Shown piece after piece: positions 43,313-54,537 of a stretch of DNA of 64,000 nt (its first letter is position 1; the number at the start of each line of letters is the position of its first letter). The notes under the pieces are model-generated. The model was not told the DNA's origin. It did no database searches and saw nothing but the letters and a program-made list of their open reading frames with translations. The translations under genes and the position numbers were made by a program. This DNA is from Cercophora sp. LCS_1 (taxonomy: Eukaryota > Ascomycota > Sordariomycetes > Sordariales > Lasiosphaeriaceae). The stretch lies in assembly GCA_036250225.1 (NCBI GenBank), contig JAPZLL010000003.1:1364001-1428000 (forward strand). The letters are read 5' to 3'.

Positions 43313-45025
43313 TCACGCGGGCACCTGGTACTGATCCCGTCCGTAGGAAATGTTCGGGGGCACATCGGCATACTTCACGTCGGCCGTCGTGTACACGGGA
43401 GCCTGTTTGATCTTGATATTGCCGCCGGAGTAAGAGGTGGAATATGTGCCGGGGTAAGCAGCCTCGTATACCTCAGTGGGTATGTATCTCGCTGATCGAG
43501 GGGATTCGCCATATCCATAGCCGTCACCAGCAACCCTGGTGGTCTTGTTGCCATCGACTTTGTAGATAGTAGCCGATGGATCAGGCGACCGAGTTCCTCG
43601 ACGGCTCCGACGATGTTGGCGCTCACGGTGATGACGCTGGATGTCTTCGTCAGAATCCTCGATTGTCTGCGCGTAATATTCAGGGTCATGGCCGGCCCAA
43701 GTACCACTCCGAACAAAAGCTGGCATGTGCGGCAGCGAGCCAGGAAACTCTCCCTGTGTGGTGCTTGAGCGGCTGATTCGAGGCGGCGATGCCATCTCGG
43801 CGGCGAGAGGGACTGTGTGCGACTTGTTGAGGGACGGGATATGGCGAGCCTTGGGGGGCGAAGCGTCAACCACGTACGTCTTGTGCGAAGACGGCAACTT
43901 CTCCCGGGACTTTGACGCCTCGTGAGAAGGGCGGCGGCCTGCTGTGCGGATTGCAGCAGCCCGGAGATCCTCCTCGGGATCGGCAGGCGGAGGTGTCGGG
44001 GCCACAGGCGGAGCGACGAAATTGCTTGCTGAGAAGCCCGCAGGTTGGCGTCTAGATCTCTCGATATAGGTTGCGGCCTTGTCGAGGTCCTGGAAGTAAT
44101 CGGGTTCCGGCGCAGCGGGTGCCGGCGGAGGCGGGGCTGGGGGTTGGACTGTCTCGATGTGTGGCGACACTGGACGACGAGATGCTTGAGACTTGTCCCG
44201 CTCGCGTTCCCGCTGCTCGCGACTCTCGCGGGTCTCGTAGGAAGGCTTCTTGCTGGGCGACCTCTTCTTCTCGGCCTTGGAAGACGAGTAATGGTCTTCC
44301 GCTGACTCGTTCTCCTCGATATAAGGAGAGTTGTAGCGGCGACTCCTGTCCTCTCTCCCGCTTCGTCTGTCCTTGTCACGCTCCTTTTCGGTACGCTTTC
44401 TCTCGGATTTCCGATCAAGCTCCTTCTCCCTCTGCCTCACCTCCTTCTCTTTCTCCCGGAGTCGCTCTTGTATCCTAAAGTCATCGTCATCTTTCCGGGG
44501 TTTCCTCCGGTCGTCCCGATCTCTGCGCTCTTCTTCTCTGTACGAGGTCTTCTCATAGCTGGCCGAGCGACGAGCCTGTCGCTCGCTATCCTCAAATGAA
44601 TACTTGGACGGCATCTCCTCTTGCGATCGCGAGTTCACCGATGCATACGGATACATCTTGGGTCCACTCGAGGTTGTCGTGCTCTTGCGTCCAGGGTCTG
44701 CTGTCCTGATCTCGTAGTGGCGAGGCGAAGACCGGGAGGCCGACGAGTTGGGCATGTTCTTTGCCAGCATGGCGGCCTGCTTGCGCAGCTCCATGAGCTT
44801 GACCTGGTCCTCGTACTTGGTACGCTCGGTATCGTCGTTGAGGAGCTCGTAAGCCTGCTGCACCTTTTGGAACTCATCCTGCTTCTGTGCCTTGAGCTGC
44901 GGGTCCTGCACCTTGTCGGGATGGCACTTGAGCACCAGCTTCTTGTACGCAGACCGGATTTCGGACTTGTCGGCACTCTTGTCAACGCCGAGGGCTTTCC
45001 ACGGATCCGGCGGGAGGGTGGCCAT
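43313..45025 (-). CDS. J-domain (DnaJ-like) protein with long charged coiled-coil region
   Basis: A Hsp40-type co-chaperone; the client and compartment are unknown. Single exon, 570 aa. The J domain occupies the first 70 residues (DPWKALGVDKSADKSEIRSA, then KLVLKCHPDKVQDP with the HPD tripeptide). Next comes a very basic/acidic helical stretch, about residues 150-260, rich in RE, EK and RD pairs, and then a Pro/Ala/Ser-rich region with SP sites. The C-terminal quarter (TSYSGGNIKIKQAPVYTTAD) ends in PNISYGRDQYQVPA. No zinc-finger or Gly/Phe region, so it is a class III (type C) J protein. The frame extends to 45046, but that codon is TTG; the first ATG is at 45025. Confidence 0.87.
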   Translation of the reverse strand: MATLPPDPWKALGVDKSADKSEIRSAYKKLVLKCHPDKVQDPQLKAQKQDEFQKVQQAYELLNDDTERTKYEDQVKLMELRKQAAMLAKNMPNSSASRSSPRHYEIRTADPGRKSTTTSSGPKMYPYASVNSRSQEEMPSKYSFEDSERQARRSASYEKTSYREEERRDRDDRRKPRKDDDDFRIQERLREKEKEVRQREKELDRKSERKRTEKERDKDRRSGREDRSRRYNSPYIEENESAEDHYSSSKAEKKRSPSKKPSYETRESREQRERERDKSQASRRPVSPHIETVQPPAPPPPAPAAPEPDYFQDLDKAATYIERSRRQPAGFSASNFVAPPVAPTPPPADPEEDLRAAAIRTAGRRPSHEASKSREKLPSSHKTYVVDASPPKARHIPSLNKSHTVPLAAEMASPPRISRSSTTQGEFPGSLPHMPAFVRSGTWAGHDPEYYAQTIEDSDEDIQRHHRERQHRRSRRGTRSPDPSATIYKVDGNKTTRVAGDGYGYGESPRSARYIPTEVYEAAYPGTYSTSYSGGNIKIKQAPVYTTADVKYADVPPNISYGRDQYQVPA

Positions 45026-48000
45026 GATGAACGATGTGTTGACCAAGCGGCGGGGTAGTGCTGCTGCTGTGGTCGAGGCGGGTCCTCACCGGCTCGATAG
45101 TCGTCGACTGGCGAGTTGATGGGAGCAACAACCGGCTGTCGAAATGAGGCAGCTATCGCATGGAGGTCGTCAACGAGGCGTAGGGGAAAAGGAGTGGTGT
45201 GCAGCGACGTCGAGGTGGCTGCTGGCCTGAAGAAGCGGTCGAGGGACCGGACACGGGTGGTCTGATTGAGAGGTCTTGTTTGTTGGGGTGACGGGGTGCA
45301 AAAAGTTGCTGGAGCAGCGGGAGGGGACGAGATGGGATCAAGAGAGCGGATGTTCAGGGTATATCCGTGGTACGAAAGGAGGGAACCTGATGGTGTTCGG
45401 ACGGTGGAGCGTCGTGGTGCGAGTGGCCGGGTTGTCCGTTGTTTTGTTGTTGCTAGCACCTCGGTACTATCCTGGTTGCGAATGAGACAGCGCAGGCGAT
45501 CAAAACAGTGGAGAACAGAGGGGCGAGTCTTGTCGGCCGGCTGCAAAGACGGTCAGGGCCAGCCCAGAATCCCGGCCTGGTTCAACGGTTCTTGGGGTCT
45601 TCGTGTTCTCGTGGGTACGGGCGTGCGTGCTGTCTGCTGTCGACACTGGTGACGGGGGAGGGAATGAATGGGTGGTGATGAAGTCACCTGTGCTGGGGGT
45701 GGGTTGGTTCAACTTGGTCGGGCTGCGGCCACGGCGGGTGGACGACAGATGGGTTGAGGATTGATGGGATGGGCGGGCGGGGGACTATGAGGGCCGCTTC
45801 TCTGGCTCGTTCGTCTGTCTCGCTGATGCCAGTCGGGTGTCAGTCGTTAGGTGATGGGGGGGTGGGCAACGGAGCGTGGTGCGCTGCGCGAAGGGGAACC
45901 TCCTCTTGACTGGTCGCTAGGGGGGGGGCCGTGGGCGGGCAACAAGCGTGCAAAGTGCGGGCGGTCCCCTGCCACTGCAGCGGGCCTCTGTGGGAGGGAG
46001 CGAGGGGAACAGTGGGCGCTGTGGAGTTGTGAGGGTGGTGTTGTGGGTCGCTGGTGACCGGGGCAAGCCTCCCTCACTGCTTTTCACTGGCTGTCAGACT
46101 TGAGGCTTTCCTGCTTTTGGTTGGGTCTCGGCTAGCTTACGGCATCCGACGGCCAAGGGTCGATGGCGGCTGTCCCTCCTCTTCTTTCGGCTTCTGTCTC
46201 TCTCAGCTTCGCACTTGCCGCTAGCAATGCAGCTTCTGAATCTCTCAGACAACAACCCCTCAGCCCGCAGCACTCCGCAGTCTGAGAAGAGACGACGCCC
46301 TGGCTTGCTGTTTCTGCTTTTGGTTTGCGTATGCGACCAGGAGTCAAGCCTCAGCCGCTCTGTCATTCAGCTGTGTGCCTTGAGGCCTCGTTATTTGAGT
46401 CTCCAAATTTGAAGGATTGCAAACGAGAAACGAGACATCGGGAATCAACCAAGATCTTGGGTCCAGCATCTGGCCTATGGGCCTGGAATGGGCGGATAAA
46501 AGTAGTTGCAGAGTCTCGAGCGCGTCCTGGCTTGCCACTGTGAATCACAATCCATCAACCGCCTATCAACTTGTCTGGTGACTCAAATGGGCCAGGAACT
46601 GCAGGAACGAGTAGATCCAGAGAGCAGCGGACCAGCTGGGTGAAAGGCCGTGAAGATGTTTGGAAATCTCTGACGAGGCGGAGCACCGTCGCATCTTACT
46701 CGCCTCAGCATCAACCATTCGCAACCTTGGAGCCGGGAATCACCGCCGCGCACGACTTCCGCCTTCCGAGGCTCCAATTGTTTGACGAAGGCGTGGCTGT
46801 GGTGGCGAGGCAACCCCTTCAACCCACCAGACCGACCGCCAGGGGCAGCAGCAGGTCCTTTTCCCATTTGCGGCAATTCATGGTGCCACAGCTCGACATG
46901 CTGCTCGAGATGATGGTTCTGGTCCGTTTGGTAATTCGTTCCCGTCCAAGCCTTCCAAAATTAAACCCCAGAGGTTGCATGAATCTCCAAGCAGTTGCCA
47001 GACTCAGCGAGAAGCACCACAGGTCGTCAATGCCGGCTTTCGCCATGATTATGTCACGCAGGTCGGCAGACCACGGGGAGCAGTGGTGAACCTGGCTGGT
47101 CGACTGTTTGAGGGCCCAGTGTGGTTCATGCCGCGCAATCGGGGGCAATGGCGGTGAGGTCTGCTCAGTCCCGAGTCTCCCAGCAACAGACACCGCCAGT
47201 ACCGACCGTTGCACACCTTTTGTGGCCCCATTCAAGATACGATGCCAACAGCAGCACAGTAACCTCTGGTCGCCCATGGTGCGCTTTTCGCCGTGGTGAT
47301 GAAAATGCCAACAATATCGACAGGCCCCGAGGCCCCACGCACGTGTGGGCTTCTGCACAGGTCTAGCCAAGCTGGCAACACAACAACATACGACATACAT
47401 AAACTACCACGAGTCCAGCATAGAACGGACGTCCCTGCCATGGCCGGCGAGCCAGCTGAACAGATTATGACGGCTTGCTCGCGCAACGGCCGAGATCGTA
47501 ATCACGAGCTCGATTCCGATCTCGTCACGCTCCGCCCACCTATTGGAGCAGCCCCATTCAACCACCGCCCCAAATCGTCAACATCATGTCTAGCATCAAG
47601 TGAGCATCAACTGTGTTTTCGCTCAAGTGGTCGGCAGTCGGGATCAAGGCCATCAAATGTGCAGAACTGGGTGCCATCACAAGTGCTCGTGCAGTGGTTC
47701 ATAGTTCGTGGCGTGCTGGCCTTCCATGAACCCGCTGGAGGGGATACGGGGCCACGGACGACTCGGCCAGCACACGCAGACGCGGGGCGACTTGGCCCCA
47801 GCTCTGTGGACTCGAGCAACCCATTCAGTCCCTATCCAAAGTCAATGTCCTGCAGGGCCTTGGAGCTCATGTCCGGCAGTCGACTTGCTGTTGATTGACA
47901 AACCAGAATCACGCCTGCCGTCTGACCACTCGACCCTCTCTCTGTTCCAGAGCTAGTTGCGTCTTTATTAGCCGTATTGTCCCACGCCCTCGGATTGGAC

Positions 48001-51000
48001 CGTAGCTTCTTGGGTGCGATTCGGTTCGCTATCACGAGAGGAGCGCAGAGGGTTGCCCTGGTGGAGAGAGACCGCCCTCAGTTGTGGGCCAGCCTCCGCC
48101 AACCACCTGCCATGCGGCCTCATCAAGGACCCAAAAAGCAGGTACCGGCCTGCTCCAGCGGCGAAGGTGGTGTGGGCAGCCATGTAACTCAAATAAAGGG
48201 ACAAACAAATTGGCAGTTCACCGAAAGCCATCACCAGGCACCCAGCAACCACCGTCACTCGACGGCGTTGGCTTGGGGTCCGAAGATCTGCGGTGAGCCC
48301 CCGGGTTCCTCGCAGCCCATCCCCAGCAGCCCACTGGCTCTGCCGGCCTCAGGTTGAGACATGGAGGCAAGAGGAGCCAACCAAGGGCGGCATGGATGAC
48401 GCGAAGTGGAGGGTTGCCGTCCCCCATTCAAAGAGCAGCATCCCACCCCTCTTTCGACGAGTTCTGTCTCTTGTGCTTGCATGCGGTGGGGCTGGCCGTG
48501 GTCTCCCCACGCAAGGCCAATGAGGGGGAGCGGGGGGACGCCTCGCCGCCAATCGCCCGACCTGGAATCTGCAGATGCTGGGACAAGCGGAGCACCGCTC
48601 GGCGGCCGCGGGGGGCCAGCCGATCGAACCCACAGCCTTGATCCCTCTGATCGCGGGTCAATCCGCTATTTGGCATCCGCACGGAGCAAGGTCAACAAGG
48701 GCAGCTCTCCGCGTTCGGCCGCCGGATGCTCAGCCGCGCACGCTGTGCCCCGAAATCCATCATCCTTCTCCTCGCTGGCCGACGTGTCAAGCTGCTCGAA
48801 AGCCCGACGCGGCGGTCCACGTTTCAGCACGTCCGAACCAGTTTTGAGAGAGCGATGGCCAGCCGGACAAAACGTTCATAATACTGAGTGAGCGCCAGGA
48901 AACAGCCAAAAAAGCCGTTCTTCCGACCGTTACTTGACATGCTGCAGCCGTTCAGGGAGACACAAGAAAACGCAACGAGTTAGCTTTCAAGGAGTCCCGT
49001 CGCTTACCCCGCCAGCCCAGGCTGTACCCCTCCTTGTGCTACACCCGTCCGACCTGACTACTCTCGACGCATGTCACAATCCTACCCCCTCGAGCCCCGT
49101 CTGCGAGAGCGCAGAAAGTGATTGTCACTCAAGCCTCCCTCGTGAGCATGTATTTCCGTGGGGTATTCACCCTGGCGAGGCAGTGATATTGGATGGGAAG
49201 GGGTGATGGGGAGGTAAGACGGAACATCCGCCAAGAGCTCTGCTCGCCAATTCGCGACAGCCGACATGCGGTGCGCCGTCGCCCCTATGGCGGTGTAGCT
49301 TTTCTCTTCTGGGCTTGGTGACGTCCGTTCGAGCCGACACCCTTCTTCTATTTCTTGATTCCTCTGACCAACCTCACGTGCTGTTTTTGTTTGCGCGCGC
49401 GGTTCGGGTTTCAACTTGCTCCTCGATGTCGTCACATCATGGTTTGACATCATCTGCCTGGGTTTTGATGGTGGGGTAAGACTCTCTGGACGACAAAAAC
49501 TCGGCGACCAAGATCCAGAGCCACGGTTTCCCATGCCACACCGGCTGCCGTCACTTCTTGTTGAGTCGGTCAATTCAGTTGGCTTTTCGTCCCATCTCCT
49601 CAGGCATCCCCGCAGACAGCGACTATGCCGTTGCTCTTGTCATTGGCCGACCGGCCAAGTGATCCACGACAAAATGGCGCAAGTGTTGTTGCATGCAGCA
49701 GTCGAGACCTTGTGCCAGCTGGTACAGCCCGCCGTTTGTGTTCCAGTGAGCACCGGGTGATTGGCTGGTAGCGAGCCTGGAAGCGCTGTTCCAGAAGCAC
49801 ACCCCGCTGTCGTCTGTGCCGTTGCCGTTTTCATGTGTGCCTCGTTGCCTCGCGTCAAGCCCTGCGGCTCTTGTGGCACACTGAAGCCTGTTGGGGGCAA
49901 GGCTGCGCCTGTTGTGCCAATGCTCGTATGTTGAATGTGTGAGTATCGTCGAGGCAAATCATACGTTGGTGGGTTCTAGGCTGTAAACTGGTTTGGGAGA
50001 AAGAGTTGCTACAGCTTATCCACTTTGAATGACAGTCGGAGGCTGTCAACGTGAGGTGAGAACTCTGAACGGACGGTTAACAATGGAGCCCGGAGGATGG
50101 ACGGACCAAGCGAGGCAAGCGCCGCGGGCCGCTGCTGACGACACACTCCGGGGTGGGAGTCGACCGATCAGTGGAGGCGGTTCCGACAACAAAAGAAGAC
50201 GAGACTAACGCTCGCCCAGCTCGTAAGACTGAACATTATCATTGTGCAATTCAGCAGTTACTTATTGTTGATATGCCTCGCGTGCCCAAAAGTCAGGATA
50301 ACGACGTCTTGTCTTGAGAGACTCATTGTAGAGTCTTAGATCAGGGTATGAGTGTGCATCACCACTGACACTGTACTTCAGACTTCGACCAACAGCAGCC
50401 GCCTTGCTCTCACAGGCTTGGTAGTGATCTTCAGTTAGATCAGACGACCGGATCCGATCCCTTATGGCGTCCTCGAGTCTCCTCCGGGGACACAATTCTG
50501 GAATTCTCAAAACTAAGCAATAGGAGCTTGGCCGCCGAGTTTCGCGTGGACGCCTCATCCAACACATGACTCGACCAAACACCCGATGCAAGCTATCTCG
50601 GCCTGTCGAGCTAGCTTGAGCCATCATTCTTTCCCCCACGGATGATGGTGTAGTTGCAGAGCTAAATGGAAACAGGGTGTGAGGAGCTGAGTGGCAACCA
50701 TGAGACCCAGACTACTGCTTCTTCGTAAATCCGCTCGCGTTGAGTGACGAGATCCATCTTGGACAAACACGCCCAGTCGAAAAGGTTGCATCAATTGCTC
50801 CTCGCTTGCATAGACTCTGCACAACATCCTTATGAATCCGCAACTGAGCAAAGGAGGCTAAACCCAAGGCAGGTAGTCCGAGGTCCTTACTTGCACCTGC
50901 TTCTGCGTGAGGGAATCCGGGTTCACACAGTGCCACGGAAATCCAGTTGATGAATGAGCCTTGAACAGGACGTGCAGCTAGAACGAGGGGCCAACAAAGT

Positions 51001-51682
51001 GGACTCCGTATGCGGCTTATACCATTTCCATTCTTGGTCTTGATCAAACCCATGTTGTAGCGTACACGCACCCCGTAATGTTCAACCAGAGAGGCTTGCG
51101 CACGTGGGGGATGTCGGTAGCCAAGGGACCGAGAGTTGATGCGGGTCAGTGGAGTAGGGAATCGGCAGGTTGGTCACATGAACCAGTACCGCGCTGGAAC
51201 CACATCCGACAACTCTGCCAGCTCGACTTTCTTTAGCTGAGTCCATTGCATAAGGCGCCCATCAAGTCCATCACGGGTCAACAAGAACTGGGCTTACAGC
51301 TGAGCCAGTCGTTCTGCCCCGCCAACACCGAGGGAAGCGCCGCCTCCTTAAACAGTGCCATGTGGTCGGATCCGGGGGAAGATCAATGCCCGTCAATTCG
51401 GTGTGCCAGTAGAGTCGATGTGAAGTGATTTCATCGTACGCTTGCTCGAGGGGAAATGGAGCGAATGTGGCATATGATCGCTGGCTGACAACAACCGAGT
51501 CCCTATTCGTATGGCTGCTCCACGAGGTCACTTTTTCGGTATTGATCCCGAGGAGTGCCGGTCGACACGTCGTCGAGCTGCTCGAGATGTGAAGACACGT
51601 AACTCCTCTCGCACATCTGAGCGGCGATGAGCGCCACCTGGTACTTTCCCAGCGAATGGCCATAGGATTGGGTCGATATCGT
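45026..51682. other. Gene-poor region of 6.7 kb
   Basis: The left end is the promoter and leader of the J-domain gene. Beyond it I find no frame with family resemblance or coherent splice structure. A run of nine Gs is at 45920-45928. On the minus strand between 50262 and 51071 two frames look slightly protein-like, but no family can be named. The base composition is similar to the rest of the window, with no sign of transposon or AT-rich RIP tracts. Confidence 0.45.
50262..50639 (-). other. Unrecognised open frame, possible decayed or unknown gene
   Basis: A 125-codon frame on the minus strand whose C-terminal part (for example DAIRDRIRSSDLTEDHYQAC, LYNESLKTRRRYPDFWAREA) looks more protein-like than its neighbours. 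There is no known family, no clear promoter and no matching upstream exon. It lies downstream of the broken phosphoesterase on the same strand. Probably non-coding; listed because it stands out from the surrounding noise. Confidence 0.15.
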
Positions 51683-52946
51683 TCAGCTTCGCCCCCAGAC
51701 AGGCAAGTCTAAGTCTACCACGATCGGCTTGTTGAGCCGTTTCCCCCCAGTATGAGGCCAATTCGTTGCAACAATCGCGCAGTTGACAATACAAGTCTCG
51801 TGTCGTCCCAGAGATGGTGCCGATCCGCCAGCTGTGCGTGGCAAACTGCCATCGAGGGCCAAATTACCATCAGGGAGACTCTCGCCAGTGAGGGGCAGCT
51901 TTTGGTCTTTGAAGTCGAGGGCCCGATTGCCTCGACGACCAGTCAAGTCCACCAGACTTATTTTGGAAGACTCTGGATCCGGATTTGGATCTTGCCATCG
52001 CTCCACGTGTGTCGAGAAATTGGACTGTGTTGGCTCATGGGCCATGTGTTCGGTCCATCTCACCCGTTCCGAGCCCCTTCCCTGGTGAATATGGCCACAA
52101 ACGTGAAGTCGAGGGCGGACCCTGTATAGCGCCTGAAGTAGATCCTTACACCCTGATCGCGAATCAGAGGACCCACCTCCATCGCAGTGGCCACGAGGAG
52201 GTGTGTGTGTGATGACGATATTAGTGTCGGAAGGGATCTGGGTCTAGATCTCTGCTGCGTTGGCTCCTGATGCTCCCGGCGTGTTTGCTGGTTGAGAGAC
52301 GTCAGGTTGAACGTAACCAAAGGCCCATAACCCTGGCTGGGGGCTATAGGGAGAGCCAAAAACTTTGAACTCGGTCCTGGGCCCGGTTGGATCCTGAAGG
52401 CGAATGATTGCTGACTCATGAGACAGGTAGGTGATGGTTCGACTTGACGTGAGGAGTGACTGGCATTTTGACGGATCCTGAAGCTCTTTGCTGTGAAAGT
52501 GCTGGCCATTCTTCAAATAGAAATCGGCGTCCAGAGTCACGTCGTGGTTTCCTGGACCCAATGAGCCGGTGAAAGCGACAATGAACAAAGTGGCTGGTCT
52601 CTTTTACCTGCAACAACAATCTTGGTTTCGAAATCGGCCTTTTCCAGCCACTGAACGGCTTTAAAGAGCTGCCATAGTTAAAATATGGATCAAGGAAAAC
52701 TTTCCCAATCCCCTGAAACTGACCTACCTCCGAATAGCTACCATGATTCGTCAAGTCGCCAGCATCTATTGTTGGTGTCAGTCTGCATCCCGCCTCGAAA
52801 ATCTAGTCTGAAAGGCGATAAATAATATCACACTCACGGATCAGCACATCTCCTTTGGGTAGCTTTGTTGTGCAGTTATGAGTGTCACCGATACAAACAA
52901 ATCTGGTGCGGCGGGTTGAAACGGGCGTTGAAGGAGGTTGCTCCAT
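51683..52946 (-). pseudogene. Metallophosphoesterase (calcineurin-like), interrupted by one TAG
   Basis: A calcineurin-like phosphoesterase of the fungal MPPED-like group; substrate unknown. Exons on the minus strand are 52946-52838, 52765-52728, 52668-52608 and 52551-51683, with all phases consistent; 359 codons counting two stops. Metal-site motifs are complete: CIGDTHN (Asp/His), HAGDLTNHG rebuilt across intron 1 (Asp), VVVAGNHDVTLD rebuilt across intron 3 (Asn-His), ITHTPPRGHCD (His) and HVCGHIHQGRG (His-x-His). The family-typical end CAIVATNWPHTGGKRLNKPI, then VVDLDLPVW, is intact. The only lesion is TAG at 52244-52246, in the position where relatives have Trp before the IPxDTxIVxTHTPP segment. 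No intron with an acceptable donor removes it. The first 233 codons alone would lack two of the metal ligand sites. Sequence error, recent null allele or readthrough are all possible. Confidence 0.8.
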
Positions 52947-54537
52947 TCTAAGCTCTGACACTTGGGTAAAGTATCTGCGGAAAGTGCTTGCAGGTTGTGA
53001 CACTGGCGACCCTAGAATAAGATTTCGTGCTGATATCCATCAGGGAATGACTCATAGCAAAACACAGAATCCGCTGTAAGCCAGACTTAGTTCGCGAAGC
53101 ACGCAAGCGGGCTGGGATGTGACTGCCCCAAGTTTTGCCTCGAAGTTTAATTTAGCTTGGTTCTATTCGAGTGGATCGGGCGACACTCACAACCACGACA
53201 AGGTGCCTATCCCAAGTGGCAACTTCAGCCCTATAGATTAGACTTGAAGACACAAAAGACGCCATTCGTTTTACCAGTATCGGTCTTCAAACACTGAAAT
53301 CATCACGAGCTACTCCAGGGAGTAACCAAGTCACATGAGGGAGCTTCGCAGCCTGATATCAATGTATGCAAGTTCGATGACCTTCTCAAACCCGAAACAT
53401 CAATGGGATTGGATGATTGAACGGACGGCAGCCGCGCGGGGTAATTGGCCAATAATGACGTGGAAGTGCTGGACCCCTTTTCCGCCTTCGAGGCGACGTC
53501 CCTCCAACAATGTGACATGAAAATAAATTGAACCCGTCCATGAACCCTCCTGGACTTAGGTATTGACGGTCTGTGACCGGGAAACGGTCATTCGTAGGTG
53601 CCGCAACCGCCATCCCAGACGTCCAGCTCACCATCAACTGCCACTTGCCCATTGCCGGCCACGGATTGGCTGTGGGCTGCAGCTAATTTGTTGATTGTCT
53701 CGAACAAAAACAGACCAAGTCGCTTGCGATTGACAAAGGCGGAGGGGCTTTGATCGGTGGGCGACGCCACAGCAAAAGAAACAAGACGCATCTGCAGTGT
53801 GGCTCTCGGACCGCCTGCGCTCTGCATCGCGAAGGAGTCAAACTTCATCCAAATGACATGCTGACACCATTTGGGTAGTCTCCCACCATCAAGAGTCTTT
53901 GGTTGCACTCCTGATCCCGGCCAGGTCAATTTCAGCAGGGGGGAAGAAAGAAAAGTCCGACACCCGTTTGTGGCGCCAACCCCCTCGAAAAAGTTAGGCC
54001 CCCGTCAAGCGAGCAGCTCACGAGCCAAGTCCCAGGTTTCTCAGGAGGAGAGACTCGTGCCCGCGATCCGCGCCTCCAGCTCGTCATTGACGACGCTTCG
54101 CGACCCAACCCGCCCCCCTCCCACCGACTGCTGGCAATTCGGCGACACTCGTTCAGACTACCTTTCCCAATTATACCCTGGGGCGCAAAGAAAGACCCAA
54201 GGGAACACGTTCCAGTCGGAGCCGAGCCAACTGTTGATACTTGGGGTTGAGCCACGCGGATTGTCCAGGACGGCGTCAGACACGCCGGACCGCAACCGCA
54301 ACCCGCAATTACAAGTGCAAGCGACACCGGCGCCGCGCTCCCTCCTAGAAAACCGACAAGTGTTACCGATCACTCCACAATCGGGCGCGCGACCGAAGGC
54401 CTCAAACCACCGAGGCTCTTATCTTTTTTTCGCGTCTGGATAACATCTTGCTCGACCGTTAATCTCCACCGATTGGCCCGCAATTTTCGATCATCGCCTC
54501 ACCACGAGGAAGTGGCCGCAGCGTGCACTCTGATGAA
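52947..54537. other. Intergenic 1.6 kb, divergent phosphoesterase / TeaR-like
   Basis: No gene is supported. Two overlapping antisense frames at 53588-53929 (-) and 53871-54443 (+) have no family resemblance; the second probably lies in the leader and promoter of the downstream gene. Confidence 0.45.

Noticed and set aside
45026..45046. N-terminal extension of the J-domain protein
   Set aside because: It begins with TTG, and the J domain normally starts near the ATG at 45025.
52249..52316. Possible intron that would remove the TAG in the phosphoesterase
   Set aside because: The only phase-compatible donor nearby is GTTCAA, far from the fungal consensus, and removal would delete the variable loop before the conserved segment. 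The nonsense codon is the simpler reading.
53871..54443. 190-codon frame upstream of the TeaR-like gene
   Set aside because: Ser/Arg/Pro-rich with no conserved island; it overlaps an antisense frame of similar quality and lies in the presumed leader.
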